Both the position numbers and the translations under genes were made by a program. A model generated the notes under the pieces. That model worked only from the letters and a program-made list of their open reading frames with translations. It was not told the DNA's origin and searched no databases. 64,000 nt of DNA from CAVVVS01 sp963751355 (lineage in GTDB: Bacteria; Bacteroidota; Ignavibacteria; Ignavibacteriales; Ignavibacteriaceae), in assembly GCA_963751355.1 (NCBI GenBank), contig CAVVVS010000115.1, positions 1 to 64,000 of the forward strand. The letters are read 5' to 3'. This document shows positions 9,775 through 19,689 of the stretch, one piece after another. How positions within the stretch are numbered: position 1 is the first letter of the stretch; each line of letters begins with the position of its first letter.

Positions 9775-12700
9775 ATGAAGAAAAATTTACTCACACAATT
9801 TTTAAGTATAGCAATTTTTTTGTTTTATACTCATTCTGTTTCAGCACAAAATTGGGTCAAGCTTTTACCGAAACAGAATACAATAAATCATAAGCAACTT
9901 ACTTTACACACTATCGAAAAGGCTTTCAATGATTATTGGGGCCCTAAACATGTAAAAAACGGCTACTATATGAAAGACGGAAAAAAGGTAGTAGCTCCGG
10001 GATGGAAACTTTTCAAAGAATGGCAATGGTACTGGCAGCAAAGAGTAAATCCAATAACCGGTACATTTCCGAATACCAATGCTCTCACCGAGTTTAATAA
10101 GAGCGTCCGTCAGCTTAAGAAATCAACAAAAACTCTTTCTTCAGCAAATTGGTCTAGTTTAGGACCTGATACTTCACCCGGCAACGGCGGCGGATTAGGA
10201 AGGATTAACTGTGTAACTTTTAATCCATCGGATGCAAATACATATTGGGTAGGCACACCATCCGGAGGTATTTGGGAAACAACCGATGACGGTGCAAGCT
10301 GGTCAATTCTTAATAATAATCAACCTGTTCTTGGTGTAAGTGATATTGCCGTACCTTCCGATTATTCTACAACAAATACTCTCTTTATTGCAACAGGCGA
10401 TAGAGACGGAGGTTCCTCATGGTCACTAGGCACCGGACATAATGATGATAATGAAAGTATAGGCGTATTAAAATCTACTGACGGAGGCTCAACATGGAAT
10501 AAAACAGGATTGACTTTCACAGTTGATCAAAATAGATTAATTAACAGACTTTTAATTGATCCCAATAATGATAACATTCTTTATGCGGCAACAAATGTAG
10601 GGATATTCGTAACTAAAGACGGTGGAAATAGCTGGGGAAATAATTCTCCAAACTTTGACAATAACGTTCCCTTTTTCCCGGATACAAATGTTATCGATAT
10701 GGAACTTAAACCTGGAGATTCACAGACAATTTATGCATCGACAAAAGATTATTATAATAACCCTGTGATAATTAGATCAACAGATGGGGGTGCTAATTGG
10801 ACTGTTCAAAAAACTTTTTCATCTTCGGATTACCGTATTCAGATTGCTGTTAGTGCTGCAAATGCACAAAATGTATATGCTGTTGTATGTGATAATAACA
10901 GCGCCTTATCGGGTATTTACAAATCTACCGACAGCGGGAGTAATTTTTCGCTAATTTTCGACGGTACTCAATCAAATCATAACTTATTAGGATATAATTA
11001 CGATGCAAGTGATTCTGGTAAAGGCCAAGGAGGATATGACCTTTGTATCGCAGTTTCCCCGACTAACACTGATACGATTTTTATCGGAGGAGTTAACACA
11101 TGGGAATCTACCGACGGAGGAAGTACGTGGATACTTAATAATTATTGGTCATCATATTCAGGTTATAACCCAAACAATGTTCAAGTAATACATGCCGATC
11201 AGCATGTACTGAGATATCAAAACGGCACAAACAACCTATTCGAAGGAAATGACGGTGGAATATATAAATCTGCTAATGAAGGTACAAGCTGGACGGAAAA
11301 AACCAACGGATTAATAATTAGTCAAATATACAGTATCAGTGTTTCACAAACTAGCAGCTCGATCGATGTTGCGGGCTTACAGGATAACGGATCTAAAGTT
11401 TATCTTAACGGAATTTGGTATGAAGGCTCAGGTGGAGACGGAACTACATGCCTCGTCGATTATTCCGATCCTAATTATTTATATATGTCCTACGTACAGG
11501 GTGAAATTTACGGTATCACTGATGCTCTTTCTTCTCCGGGTTATACAACAATCTCACAGAATATTCCCGGTGGTCAACCGAAAGGTGCATGGGTAACTCC
11601 TTTTATTTTAAATCCTCAAAATCCCAAAACATTATATGCAGGGTATTCACAGGTTTATAAAACCACCGATAGAGGGAATACCTGGACGGATATATCATCA
11701 GGAGGATTCAGCAGCGGGAATAATCTTCATACACTTGCATGCGCACCTTCGGATACCAATTATCTTTATGCAGCGGACTTCACTCGCATTTGGAAAACTA
11801 CCGATGGTGGTGCTTCTCCGTGGACTGAAATAACGGGCAGTCTCCCTGTTAGTGATGAACCTATCACTAATATTGCAGTGAGTAATTCAGATCCTAATAC
11901 ACTCTGGGTTACCTTCGGAGGTTATTCGGCAGGAGAAAAAGTTTACCAATCAACCGATGCAGGAAATTCATGGGCAAACATTTCCGGCGTATTACCAAAT
12001 TTTCCTGTTTTATGTATTATTCAGAATAAAAGAATTACCGCTAACCCTCAATTATTTATCGGAACAGATATGGGGGTTTATGCGAAAGACGGAAGTAACG
12101 ATTGGATTGCTTTTAACGATGGATTACCTAATGTAGTGATTACAGATCTCGATATTTATTATGATGCAACCAACAGTGCTAATGATCGATTAAGAGCAGG
12201 AAGTTTTGGAAGAGGAATGTGGGAAACTCCTATTGTACAGCCTATGCCGGTTGAGCTAACAGCGTTCAATGCTGCTGCGATAAAAGACAATATTAGATTG
12301 TCATGGGAAACAGCAACAGAAACTAATAATTCAGGATTTGGCATCGAAAGAAAAATCTTGAACCAGGACGGAAACGAAAGTAATACGTGGGAGCAAATAG
12401 ATTTTGTAAAAGGTGCCGGCAACAGTACTTCACCAATGAAATATTCTTATACGGATGATAATTTATCAAATGCAACCAGTTTTCAATACAGGTTGAAAAT
12501 GATTGATTTCGATGGGAATTACAAATATTCGAAAGAACTTAGTGTTACATCAAAACCAACGGATTATGCTCTATTGCAAAATCATCCTAATCCCTTCAAT
12601 CCTTCTACCGTAATTGAGTATAAATTACCTGAAAAATCGAAGGTAGTTTTAAGCGTATATGATATTATCGGTAACAAAGTAGCAACGTTAGTAAACGGTG

Positions 12701-12822
12701 TTAAGGAAGCCGGGATTCATTCCGTACAATTTGACGCAGCAAACCTGGCTAGCGGAGTATACTTTTACAGACTGACAACAAACAATAATTCATTCATAAA
12801 GAAGATGCTGTTGCTTAAATAA
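9775..12822 (+). CDS. Type IX-secreted Asp-box (BNR/sortilin-like) propeller protein
   Basis: A 1015-residue exported protein with a signal peptide ending SVSAQ (about 25). Most of it is a beta-propeller with many Asp-box motifs of the type STDGGSTW (for example STDGGANW, TTDRGNTW, STDAGNSW), as in sialidase/VPS10 or exo-xyloglucanase-like folds. A module beginning PVELTAF follows at about 825, with an IERK segment. The C-terminus is a type IX secretion (Por) sorting domain with the hallmark HPNPFNPST and a final KKMLLLK. It is expected to be exported by T9SS and then attached to or released from the surface. A strong ribosome binding site (AAAGGAAAGG) precedes the ATG. Catalytic activity is not evident; glycan or protein binding is as likely. 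Confidence 0.88.
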   Translation: MKKNLLTQFLSIAIFLFYTHSVSAQNWVKLLPKQNTINHKQLTLHTIEKAFNDYWGPKHVKNGYYMKDGKKVVAPGWKLFKEWQWYWQQRVNPITGTFPNTNALTEFNKSVRQLKKSTKTLSSANWSSLGPDTSPGNGGGLGRINCVTFNPSDANTYWVGTPSGGIWETTDDGASWSILNNNQPVLGVSDIAVPSDYSTTNTLFIATGDRDGGSSWSLGTGHNDDNESIGVLKSTDGGSTWNKTGLTFTVDQNRLINRLLIDPNNDNILYAATNVGIFVTKDGGNSWGNNSPNFDNNVPFFPDTNVIDMELKPGDSQTIYASTKDYYNNPVIIRSTDGGANWTVQKTFSSSDYRIQIAVSAANAQNVYAVVCDNNSALSGIYKSTDSGSNFSLIFDGTQSNHNLLGYNYDASDSGKGQGGYDLCIAVSPTNTDTIFIGGVNTWESTDGGSTWILNNYWSSYSGYNPNNVQVIHADQHVLRYQNGTNNLFEGNDGGIYKSANEGTSWTEKTNGLIISQIYSISVSQTSSSIDVAGLQDNGSKVYLNGIWYEGSGGDGTTCLVDYSDPNYLYMSYVQGEIYGITDALSSPGYTTISQNIPGGQPKGAWVTPFILNPQNPKTLYAGYSQVYKTTDRGNTWTDISSGGFSSGNNLHTLACAPSDTNYLYAADFTRIWKTTDGGASPWTEITGSLPVSDEPITNIAVSNSDPNTLWVTFGGYSAGEKVYQSTDAGNSWANISGVLPNFPVLCIIQNKRITANPQLFIGTDMGVYAKDGSNDWIAFNDGLPNVVITDLDIYYDATNSANDRLRAGSFGRGMWETPIVQPMPVELTAFNAAAIKDNIRLSWETATETNNSGFGIERKILNQDGNESNTWEQIDFVKGAGNSTSPMKYSYTDDNLSNATSFQYRLKMIDFDGNYKYSKELSVTSKPTDYALLQNHPNPFNPSTVIEYKLPEKSKVVLSVYDIIGNKVATLVNGVKEAGIHSVQFDAANLASGVYFYRLTTNNNSFIKKMLLLK

Positions 12823-12831
12823 TATTTGAGT

Positions 12832-12880
12832 GTTGAGACTCACTTTTGATTAAAACTAAAAGTGAGTCTCAACTTTATTT
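12832..12880 (+). terminator. Rho-independent terminator of the Asp-box protein gene
   Basis: Perfect 16-bp stem (12832-12847 pairing with 12858-12873, arms GTTGAGACTCACTTTT / AAAAGTGAGTCTCAAC) with a 10-nt loop, followed by TTTATTT. It sits 10 bp after the stop codon. Confidence 0.92.
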
Positions 12881-13082
12881 ATAAAATTCCCACCTGCATT
12901 ATTCACTTTAGTAAAATTATTACAAACGAGAATGTATTTCAGATCATACGGGATATTTTCATAATTTTAATGTTTATGTTCACAGCTTTTGTTTGTACAT
13001 ACCGATTTTTTCTGCCTGTTTAATTCTTTAGTTTTTAACTAAGTTTATTTTTAAAATAAATTTTGATTTTTTGAAAGTAACA

Positions 13083-13727
13083 ATGAACAATTATGACGGA
13101 ATAATATTTGATGTTGATGGAACATTAACCTCAACTAATGAACTTATTTTTGAATCGTTCAGGTATGTTTCTAAAAAATATTTGAATAAAACTTTTACTG
13201 ATGATGAAATCATAAGTTTATTCGGACCGACCGAAGATGTGATATTAAAAGAATGGAGCGGTGACAGGTTTGATGAGATTAAAAATGACTATTACAATTT
13301 TTATTCTAAAAATCATCACATGGCTGATCTTTACCCCGGCATTAAAGACATTTTATCATATATTAAATCAAAAGGGACCTTACTTTCTATTTATACCGGT
13401 AAAGGGAGAGCAGCCGCAACTATCACCCTTAAAAAATTTGAAATATTTGATTTTTTCGATATGATCATGACCGGTGATGACGTGAGTGAACATAAACCTT
13501 CAGCCGAGGGTATTTTAAATTTTGTTAATAAATTCGGGTTAAACAAAGATAGAGTTTTGATGATCGGTGATTCTCCGTCGGACATAATAGCGGCACGATC
13601 CGCAGATGTTAAAATTGCATCGGTAGTTTGGGACAGCTATGCAAGAGATGAAGTGCTTAATCTTAAAAGCGATTATCTTTTCCGTGAAGTTTCGGAATTG
13701 GAAAACTTTATAAAAGAAAATGTTTAA
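13083..13727 (+). CDS. HAD superfamily hydrolase (phosphoglycolate phosphatase-like)
   Basis: About 215 residues. HAD motif I is FDVDGTLT right at the N-terminus, motif II is in SIYTGKG, and motif IV is MIGDSPSDIIAA; the helical cap sits between motifs I and II as in the subclass I phosphatases of the Gph/PGMB type. It should dephosphorylate a small phosphorylated metabolite; substrate unknown. I place the start at ATG 13083 because the family motif begins within seven residues; an in-frame TTG at 13071 is also possible. It converges on phoU with only 19 bp between the stops, so their 3' ends probably overlap. Confidence 0.85.
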   Translation: MNNYDGIIFDVDGTLTSTNELIFESFRYVSKKYLNKTFTDDEIISLFGPTEDVILKEWSGDRFDEIKNDYYNFYSKNHHMADLYPGIKDILSYIKSKGTLLSIYTGKGRAAATITLKKFEIFDFFDMIMTGDDVSEHKPSAEGILNFVNKFGLNKDRVLMIGDSPSDIIAARSADVKIASVVWDSYARDEVLNLKSDYLFREVSELENFIKENV

Positions 13728-13746
13728 CTCCACTTAGCAAGCAAAA

Positions 13747-14439
13747 TTATTTTTCTTTCTCTTCAGGAAGTTTGAAATTCTTTAATTTTTTTTGATGTGA
13801 AACAATTTCGGCATCAACTAAAAATATAACATCCTCCGCAATGTTTGTGGCATGATCCGCTAATCTTTCCATGTGCCGTGCCAGCACAATTAAATGTGAG
13901 CATGGTTCTATAATGGAAGAATCATTCTGCATTTTGGCTATTAAATCTTTAAAGATATTTTTATTGTACTTATCAACTTCATCATCCTTTAACATTACCT
14001 CTTTTGCCAGTTTTGTATCATTATTAATAAATGCAGTTATTGCATCTTTAACCATATTCCTGACCGTTTTACCCATTTCAAATAAATCCGTTTCACCCAA
14101 CAGATGCCTGAATTTCTCGGTCTTCTTAACTCTTTGAACAATATTTACTGCAATATCTCCGCATCGTTCAAGTTGACTATCTATCCTGATAGCGGTCAGA
14201 ATAAATCGCAAATCGGTAGCTACCGGCTGATATAGTGCGAGTAAATTTTCACACTGAGTCATAATTAAATTATCATAAGCATCCACTTCCCTATCACGCG
14301 CTTTCACACTATCGTGCATACGAATTTCGGCGTTCTCCATATCTTTAAAACTATTTTCTACCTGGTCATCCACCAATGAAGCCATTTTTAAAATACTTGT
14401 TTTCAGTTCTTCGAATTCGGACTCAAAGTGCCTTTGCAT
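13747..14439 (-). CDS. phoU: Phosphate transport system regulator PhoU
   Basis: A 230-residue all-helical protein with two PhoU repeats. Hallmarks are the acidic-aromatic segments VDAYDNLI and VATDLRFILTAIRID, with ERLADHATNIAEDVIFL near the C-terminus. PhoU binds the PstSCAB transporter and the phosphate-sensing histidine kinase and keeps the Pho response off when phosphate is plentiful. It is the last gene of the pst block, 44 bp after pstB. No phoB/phoR genes are visible in the window. Confidence 0.94.
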   Translation of the reverse strand: MQRHFESEFEELKTSILKMASLVDDQVENSFKDMENAEIRMHDSVKARDREVDAYDNLIMTQCENLLALYQPVATDLRFILTAIRIDSQLERCGDIAVNIVQRVKKTEKFRHLLGETDLFEMGKTVRNMVKDAITAFINNDTKLAKEVMLKDDEVDKYNKNIFKDLIAKMQNDSSIIEPCSHLIVLARHMERLADHATNIAEDVIFLVDAEIVSHQKKLKNFKLPEEKEK

Positions 14440-14483
14440 TTAATTCCCTTTTATGTAAATATTCTATGATAATATAAGATAAA

Positions 14484-15302
14484 TTATCCAAATCTTCCCG
14501 TAATATAATCTTCGGTTTGTTTTTTATCCGGATGGGTAAACATCTTTTTAGTTTCGGAATATTCAACCAGATCTCCCATATAAAAGAAAGCGGTGTATTT
14601 GCTGACACGCGCTGCCTGCTGCATATTATGAGTTACAATCACAATAGTATAATCTTTTTTAAGCTCAAAAATTAATTCCTCAATTTTAGCAGTAGAGATA
14701 GGATCGAGTGCGCTTGCAGGTTCATCCATAAGGATCACTTCCGGATTAACCGCTAATGTACGGGCAATACATAAACGCTGCTGCTGCCCGCCCGAAATTG
14801 CTCCGCCCGAATCATTAAGATTATCTTTTACCTCATCCCATAGAGCAACCCGTTTTAAGCTTTTTTCAACTATTTCGTTAAGAGATTCTTTGTTTCTAAA
14901 ACCGTTTAACTTTAAACCCGCAACCACGTTTTGTGATATAGACATTGTGGGGAATGGATTCGGCTTTTGGAAAACCATCCCGATTTTTCTTCTTAAATAA
15001 ACAGGGTCCAATTTCATTATATCTTCATTGTCAAATAAGATGCTGCCTTTAATTGTACCGCCTACTACTTCATGCATACGGTTCAAACTTCTTAAAAAAG
15101 TTGATTTCCCGCAGCCCGAAGGACCGATAATTGCAACAACCTCGTTTTCCGGAATATCGATCGAAATATTTTTCAGTACCTTATTAGTTCCGAAGAAGGC
15201 AGAAAGATCCTTTACGGAAATTTTTACTTTTCTTTCTTTCTTAAAACTACCATCAACTTCAGATGGATTATTCACTTGTCTTACACTGGTTATATTGTTC
15301 AT
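14484..15302 (-). CDS. pstB: Phosphate ABC transporter ATP-binding protein PstB
   Basis: A 272-residue ABC ATPase: Walker A GPSGCGKST, Q-loop in MVFQKPNPFP, signature SGGQQQRLCIARTLA, Walker B VILMDEPASALDP, and switch His in IVIVTHNMQQAARVSKYTAFF. The KPNPFP and MQQAARVS segments are specific to PstB. It powers high-affinity phosphate import with PstC/PstA. There is a non-conserved tail of about 25 residues at the N-terminus. The gene overlaps pstA by 4 bp (translational coupling). Confidence 0.96.
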   Translation of the reverse strand: MNNITSVRQVNNPSEVDGSFKKERKVKISVKDLSAFFGTNKVLKNISIDIPENEVVAIIGPSGCGKSTFLRSLNRMHEVVGGTIKGSILFDNEDIMKLDPVYLRRKIGMVFQKPNPFPTMSISQNVVAGLKLNGFRNKESLNEIVEKSLKRVALWDEVKDNLNDSGGAISGGQQQRLCIARTLAVNPEVILMDEPASALDPISTAKIEELIFELKKDYTIVIVTHNMQQAARVSKYTAFFYMGDLVEYSETKKMFTHPDKKQTEDYITGRFG

Positions 15303-16162
15303 GTTTTATATTTTGATCTAGTAATTATTCTGAATACTAAGCTCATAAGTGAAATAAGAATAATAAGAACGAGAGCAGCAGTCCACGCCTGCTGGTTCCA
15401 ATCTTGAAAAGGAGAAGTTGCGTACTCATAAATATAAACCGTAAGAGATGCAATTGGCTGGAAAACACTGGTTGACCAAAACCTATTTCCAAGTGCAGTA
15501 AATAAGAGTGGTGCGGTTTCTCCGGCAGCTCTGGCAAGTCCTAATAATATTCCGGTGGCAATTCCTTTCCAGGCAGTCTTTAAAACTATCATTATTGTCG
15601 TTTTCCACTTGGGAACTCCCAATGCTAAACCTGCTTCTCTATAAGAATGAGGGACAAGCCGGATCATTTCCTCAGTGGTGCGGACGATAGTCGGAATCAT
15701 CAAAATAGCTAAAGCGATTCCTCCAGCAAGGGCTGAAAAATGTTTCATTGGTAAAACAACAAGCGTATAAGCAACTACTCCCACAACTATTGAAGGAATT
15801 CCGCTGAGTACATCAGTAAGAAATCGAACCAGCCATCCGAATTTATTATCCCCGAATTCAGAAAGATATGTCCCGGCAAAAATGCCGATTGGAATGCCGA
15901 TTGCCCCGCCTATTCCAATCAAAATTAATGTTCCCACAATAGCATTTGCCATTCCTCCGCCCGCTACGCCCACGGGTGTCGGAAGCTTTGTAAAAAAGTC
16001 TAGATTTAAATAAGCAATTCCTTTGGAAATGGTATAATAGAAGATAAATATCAATGGCAGTATAGTTATGATAGCTGATATAAAGGAAACTGAAAGCATC
16101 ACAACATTGGTTGCTTTTCTTCTATAAAAAGAAATATTTTTATCGCCTGCTTTTATTTCCAT
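15299..16162 (-). CDS. pstA: Phosphate ABC transporter permease PstA
   Basis: A 287-residue inner-membrane permease with about six membrane helices. The conserved loop that docks to PstB is visible as YREAGLALGVPKWKTTIMIVLK, as is the LSGIPSIVVGVVAYTLVVLPM segment typical of PstA. Together with PstC it forms the phosphate channel. It overlaps pstB by 4 bp downstream and pstC by 10 bp upstream. Confidence 0.95.
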   Translation of the reverse strand: MEIKAGDKNISFYRRKATNVVMLSVSFISAIITILPLIFIFYYTISKGIAYLNLDFFTKLPTPVGVAGGGMANAIVGTLILIGIGGAIGIPIGIFAGTYLSEFGDNKFGWLVRFLTDVLSGIPSIVVGVVAYTLVVLPMKHFSALAGGIALAILMIPTIVRTTEEMIRLVPHSYREAGLALGVPKWKTTIMIVLKTAWKGIATGILLGLARAAGETAPLLFTALGNRFWSTSVFQPIASLTVYIYEYATSPFQDWNQQAWTAALVLIILISLMSLVFRIITRSKYKT

Positions 16163-17181
16163 TTTCGTTCAACGCCCCAAACAAGTATATGAGCAAGAAT
16201 ATTTATTATAATTGTTATAATGAATAGAACTAATGCCAATTCAATCAACGCATTTAAATATAAATCAGATGTTGCTTCGGTAAACTCATTAGCAAGCACA
16301 CTTGCCATTGTATAAGAAGGTTTTAAAAGTGAAGCCGATATTTCGGGACGATTACCGATTACCATTGTCACCGCCATTGTTTCTCCAATAGCTCTTCCCA
16401 ACCCAAGCATTATTGCACCCACCAATCCGGACTTTGCATTACCTAAAACAATTTTGGTAACCTCCCACTTTGTTGCGCCCAAAGCAAAGGCAGCTTCTCT
16501 TTGATTTGATGGCACAGCTTTTAGTACATCACGGGATATTGATGAAATTATCGGAAGAACCATTATCGATAATATTATTGCGGCTGCAAGCATTCCATAG
16601 CCGTAAGGTGCGCCTTGAAAGAAAGGTGAATTTGGAAATTCATTCTGCAGATACGGTTCAACTACCTCACGAAGGAACGGGACTAATACAAATATTCCCC
16701 ATAATCCATAAATAACGCTTGGTATGCCTGCCAATAGTTCAGTTAAAAAAGATAATGGTTTTTCAAGCCATCCGGGCGCAAGTTCGGATAAAAAAACAGC
16801 AACGCTTATACCTAGAGGTACAGCAATTAAAAGAGCAAGCAATGAAGAAACTAATGTTCCAAAAATCATCGGCAGTGCACCGAAGACCTGGTTAATTGCA
16901 GGATCCCAGGTTGAGTTTACTAAAAAGTGCAGTCCGAATTTACGAATGGAAAGAACGGAATGGGAATACATTTCCCATCCCATAAAGATTACCAATAAAA
17001 AGACCAACACCGCAAAAAACAGTGTTAGCCTTTCAAAAATCAAATCACCAAGATTTCTGTTTCCCAAAATTTTGTTTAAGAAGGAAGATGATTTTTTTTC
17101 TTTGTTCTTCTTAAAATAATTTTGGATTTTATCATACGTATCGCTATTGCCTAATTTATCGGCTGAATTTTTTAACACCAA
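16153..17181 (-). CDS. pstC: Phosphate ABC transporter permease PstC
   Basis: A 342-residue inner-membrane permease. A hydrophilic N-terminal stretch of about 50 residues precedes six or so membrane helices. The ABC docking loop is QREAAFALGATKWEVTKIVL and the ELLAGIPSVIYGLWGIFVLVPF segment is characteristic of PstC. It pairs with PstA. The gene starts 12 bp after pstS1 and overlaps pstA by 10 bp, so all are in one operon. Confidence 0.95.
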   Translation of the reverse strand: MVLKNSADKLGNSDTYDKIQNYFKKNKEKKSSSFLNKILGNRNLGDLIFERLTLFFAVLVFLLVIFMGWEMYSHSVLSIRKFGLHFLVNSTWDPAINQVFGALPMIFGTLVSSLLALLIAVPLGISVAVFLSELAPGWLEKPLSFLTELLAGIPSVIYGLWGIFVLVPFLREVVEPYLQNEFPNSPFFQGAPYGYGMLAAAIILSIMVLPIISSISRDVLKAVPSNQREAAFALGATKWEVTKIVLGNAKSGLVGAIMLGLGRAIGETMAVTMVIGNRPEISASLLKPSYTMASVLANEFTEATSDLYLNALIELALVLFIITIIINILAHILVWGVERKWK

Positions 17182-17193
17182 TCCCTATTTCAA

Positions 17194-18228
17194 TTATTTA
17201 TTGATAAGATTTATTTTTTCAAGATCCAATTTTTGAACTTGTTTCGGTAACGGTGAATAATAAAGTCCTTGTGCATAACCTTGACCTTTAGTCACAGCCC
17301 ATTTTAAAAACTTAATCAATGCATCCGCTTTTGTTTTATCTTTAATTTGTCTCGGAACAACTACCCAGGAAAATCCGCAAATTGGGAAAGCATTTTTACC
17401 CGGAGAGTCAGTAATGAGGACACGTAGATCTTTCGGCATATGCTTAGATGCGCCTGCAGCGGCAGCTGTAACGGTTTTAAAGTTAACTGGCACAACATTA
17501 CCTGCTTTATTTTTCATTTCCGCATAAGGCAATTTATTGGTAATAGCATAGGCAAGTTCAACATATCCTATCGCGCCTGCCGTCTGCTTAACTAATCCTG
17601 ATACTCCTTCATTTCCTTTTCCGCCGAGACCTACCGGCCAGTTAACTGCAGTACTGAACCCAACTTTCTTTGACCATTCCGGACTTACTTTTGAAAGATA
17701 GTTCGTGAAAATGAATGAAGTACCGCTGCCGTCTGAACGATGAGTAACTAAAATCGCTTTATTGGGAAGATTTTTTCCCGGATTCAATTTAACGATTCTC
17801 GGATCATTCCATTTTGTAATTTTGCCAAGATAGATATCCGCTAAGGTTTCGCCGTCAAGTTTTAACCCGCTGCCGACAGAAGGAAGATTATAGGTAATTG
17901 CTTCACCGCCGATGATTATTGGGATATGAATTACATCAGTTCCTCGGGCTTTTTTGAATGCGCTCATCTGCTGCCCGGTAAGAGGTGCATCCGAAGCTCC
18001 AAAATCAACTGTCCCTTCTGTTACCTGACGAATACCGCCGCCGCTTCCGATGGAAGCATAGTTAATTTGCACACCTGTCATTTTATTGTACAAGTCAAAC
18101 CACTTTGAGAATATCGGATAATCAAAAGTAGACCCGGCACCGTTCAGCCTTACCTGTGCGCTGGTATTGCTTGAAAAAGCTCCGACAAACACAGCTATCA
18201 TTATTACAAAAAACAATTTATATCTCAT
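17194..18228 (-). CDS. pstS: Phosphate-binding protein PstS (copy 1)
   Basis: A 344-residue periplasmic binding protein with a signal peptide (cleavage near NTSAQ). Phosphate-binding motifs typical of PstS are present: LNGAGSTFDYPIFSKW near the N-terminus, GTVDFGASDAPL, THRSDGSGTSFIFTNYLS and AIGYVELAYA. It delivers phosphate to PstCA. It is preceded by an AGGTG ribosome binding site and, 38-54 bp upstream of the start, by a double TTAACA site. A closely similar second copy lies at 19690-20739. Confidence 0.96.
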   Translation of the reverse strand: MRYKLFFVIMIAVFVGAFSSNTSAQVRLNGAGSTFDYPIFSKWFDLYNKMTGVQINYASIGSGGGIRQVTEGTVDFGASDAPLTGQQMSAFKKARGTDVIHIPIIIGGEAITYNLPSVGSGLKLDGETLADIYLGKITKWNDPRIVKLNPGKNLPNKAILVTHRSDGSGTSFIFTNYLSKVSPEWSKKVGFSTAVNWPVGLGGKGNEGVSGLVKQTAGAIGYVELAYAITNKLPYAEMKNKAGNVVPVNFKTVTAAAAGASKHMPKDLRVLITDSPGKNAFPICGFSWVVVPRQIKDKTKADALIKFLKWAVTKGQGYAQGLYYSPLPKQVQKLDLEKINLINK

Positions 18229-18265
18229 AATATAACACCTTTACGTTTATTAAATTAAAATGTAT

Positions 18266-18282
18266 TGTTAAGAAATTGTTAA
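18266..18282 (-). promoter_or_regulatory. Putative Pho box upstream of pstS1
   Basis: On the minus strand two TTAACA half-sites stand 11 bp apart (plus-strand TGTTAA at 18266-18271 and 18277-18282). This direct-repeat layout is the one known for PhoB/PhoP response regulators (one half-site per helical turn). Located between the porin-like gene and pstS1, so it may give an internal promoter. Confidence 0.65.
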
Positions 18283-18294
18283 ATTTTATATCTC

Positions 18295-19338
18295 TTAAAA
18301 TTCCCAGAAAAAGGAAACTCTCGGAACAACATCACTTTTTCCTCCGCCTTGATATGTGAAGACTTCTATATTAGGAGTTACGCTGACTTTTTTAATAGGA
18401 TTAAATTGAACACCGGCTAAAATCAGTGATTTTCCATTATTGCTGATATCAGTATTCAAATCTACATTATCATAACGACCTACGAGTTGAACATTGTCAC
18501 TTAGATTAGCATAAGCCCAAACAGAAATACCATGACCACTCAGAGATTTTGCGGCACTTGTTTTAGATGTAATACCATCCTGCGTTGAGCGTACAAATCC
18601 TTCTAAACCTAACGAAAAGACTCCCTTTTCTTTATAATTCAAGAAAAGCGAACCTACAACACTGCTGTTGTTTTTGCTCTGATTATCATAAGGGTCTACA
18701 ATCATTGGGGCTGAAGCATAGTCTCCATAAACAGTAATTAAAAAATTTGAAGATGGATTAAATTCGAGTAAGCCATAATATCTTTTATATTTATTTGATT
18801 CAGGTTTATTACCTGAATTATTTCCCAGCTTAACCCAATATTTTACAGTTCCACTCTGGTCAATTTTACCTTTTAGATCTATACCTAAATCTCTTGAACC
18901 GACTATATGGTTCAAGTCCATTATTGTTTTTTCAAGATAACGATGTCCCCATGTACCTTCTGAAACGTCGAATGCAGGCGTGGGAGAAAGACCAAAGATA
19001 AGATCAGAACCTGAAAATATATTATACCATTTCATCCATGCATCTTTAACCATAACTCCTATTGTAGCATCACCGCCCGCTTTGCCAATCTGATCTGTTT
19101 CCAAACGAAATCTTGAGGAGAATTGATTTGAAAGAGTAAAGTCCCCGGTAAAATAAATTCTTCTGATATTTACACCGTTAACATCTTTCTGACTCGGATC
19201 GTGACTGCTTGCGTTGTAAAAAAAGTCACCAAATGTTAATCCGTGAATTTTTACCTTGGGAAATTCTGTCTTGTTTTGAGCCTGAGAGAAAGTAGCAAAA
19301 AAGAGCAGCGAAAATAAAACAATAGATAATTTTTTCAT
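18295..19338 (-). CDS. Outer-membrane porin-like beta-barrel, probably for phosphate uptake
   Basis: A 347-residue protein with a signal peptide (about 1-20, ending SQAQ) and alternating beta-strand sequence ending in VSFFWEF, a terminal aromatic as in outer-membrane barrels. The early segment VNIRRIYFTGDFTLSNQFSSRFRLETDQ resembles phosphate-selective porin (OprO/OprP-type) sequences. It is the first gene upstream of pstS1 (66 bp) on the same strand and has its own Pho-box-like cluster, which supports a role in phosphate entry across the outer membrane. Ion selectivity cannot be judged from sequence. Confidence 0.78.
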   Translation of the reverse strand: MKKLSIVLFSLLFFATFSQAQNKTEFPKVKIHGLTFGDFFYNASSHDPSQKDVNGVNIRRIYFTGDFTLSNQFSSRFRLETDQIGKAGGDATIGVMVKDAWMKWYNIFSGSDLIFGLSPTPAFDVSEGTWGHRYLEKTIMDLNHIVGSRDLGIDLKGKIDQSGTVKYWVKLGNNSGNKPESNKYKRYYGLLEFNPSSNFLITVYGDYASAPMIVDPYDNQSKNNSSVVGSLFLNYKEKGVFSLGLEGFVRSTQDGITSKTSAAKSLSGHGISVWAYANLSDNVQLVGRYDNVDLNTDISNNGKSLILAGVQFNPIKKVSVTPNIEVFTYQGGGKSDVVPRVSFFWEF

Positions 19339-19406
19339 ATAATTATACTTTTTACTGTTATTAAATAGTTGATTTGAATTCTGAGCCTTTTAAATTTTAC
19401 ATACCA

Positions 19407-19471
19407 ATTATAAGTATAAAAAAACGAGGTAGTGTTAAGGTAAGATTACGGTTATGTTAAGAAATTGTTAA
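19407..19471 (-). promoter_or_regulatory. Putative Pho-box array and promoter of the porin-pst operon
   Basis: On the minus strand TTAACA half-sites lie at 19466-19471, 19455-19460 and 19433-19438 (plus-strand TGTTAA), with a degenerate one at 19444-19449. All four are in exact 11-bp register. A TATAAT (19407-19412) follows 20 nt past the last half-site. This is the layout of activator-dependent Pho promoters. It lies about 95-135 bp upstream of the porin start. Confidence 0.72.
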
Positions 19472-19576
19472 TATGGAATTGCAAGAATTTTGCAGAATGA
19501 TATATGAAAATTCTGCAACAATTACTTTGAAGAAAAGGTATTCATATTATTTGTATTGATATTCGTGAACAATATA

Positions 19577-19608
19577 TAGACTAACACCAAAACAACGGTG
19601 TTAGTCTA
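19577..19608 (-). terminator. Stem-loop after pstS2, probable terminator
   Basis: Perfect 12-bp inverted repeat TAGACTAACACC / GGTGTTAGTCTA (19577-19588, 19597-19608) with an 8-nt loop, 82 bp downstream of the pstS2 stop. The T-tract on the minus strand is weak, so it may act as a 3' end stabiliser rather than a strict terminator. The rest of the 351-bp gap 19339-19689 holds the Pho-box array and nothing else I recognise. Confidence 0.6.
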
Positions 19609-19689
19609 TTCAAGTAATTTCTTGAATGATGTCGTGGAGACTGATTTGAATATTCGTTAGTATCAAATTAGACAGAAAGTACTACAGAA

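Noticed and set aside
13071..13082. TTG start for the HAD gene
   Set aside because: ATG 13083 starts directly before the family motif; the upstream TTG adds four unconserved residues.
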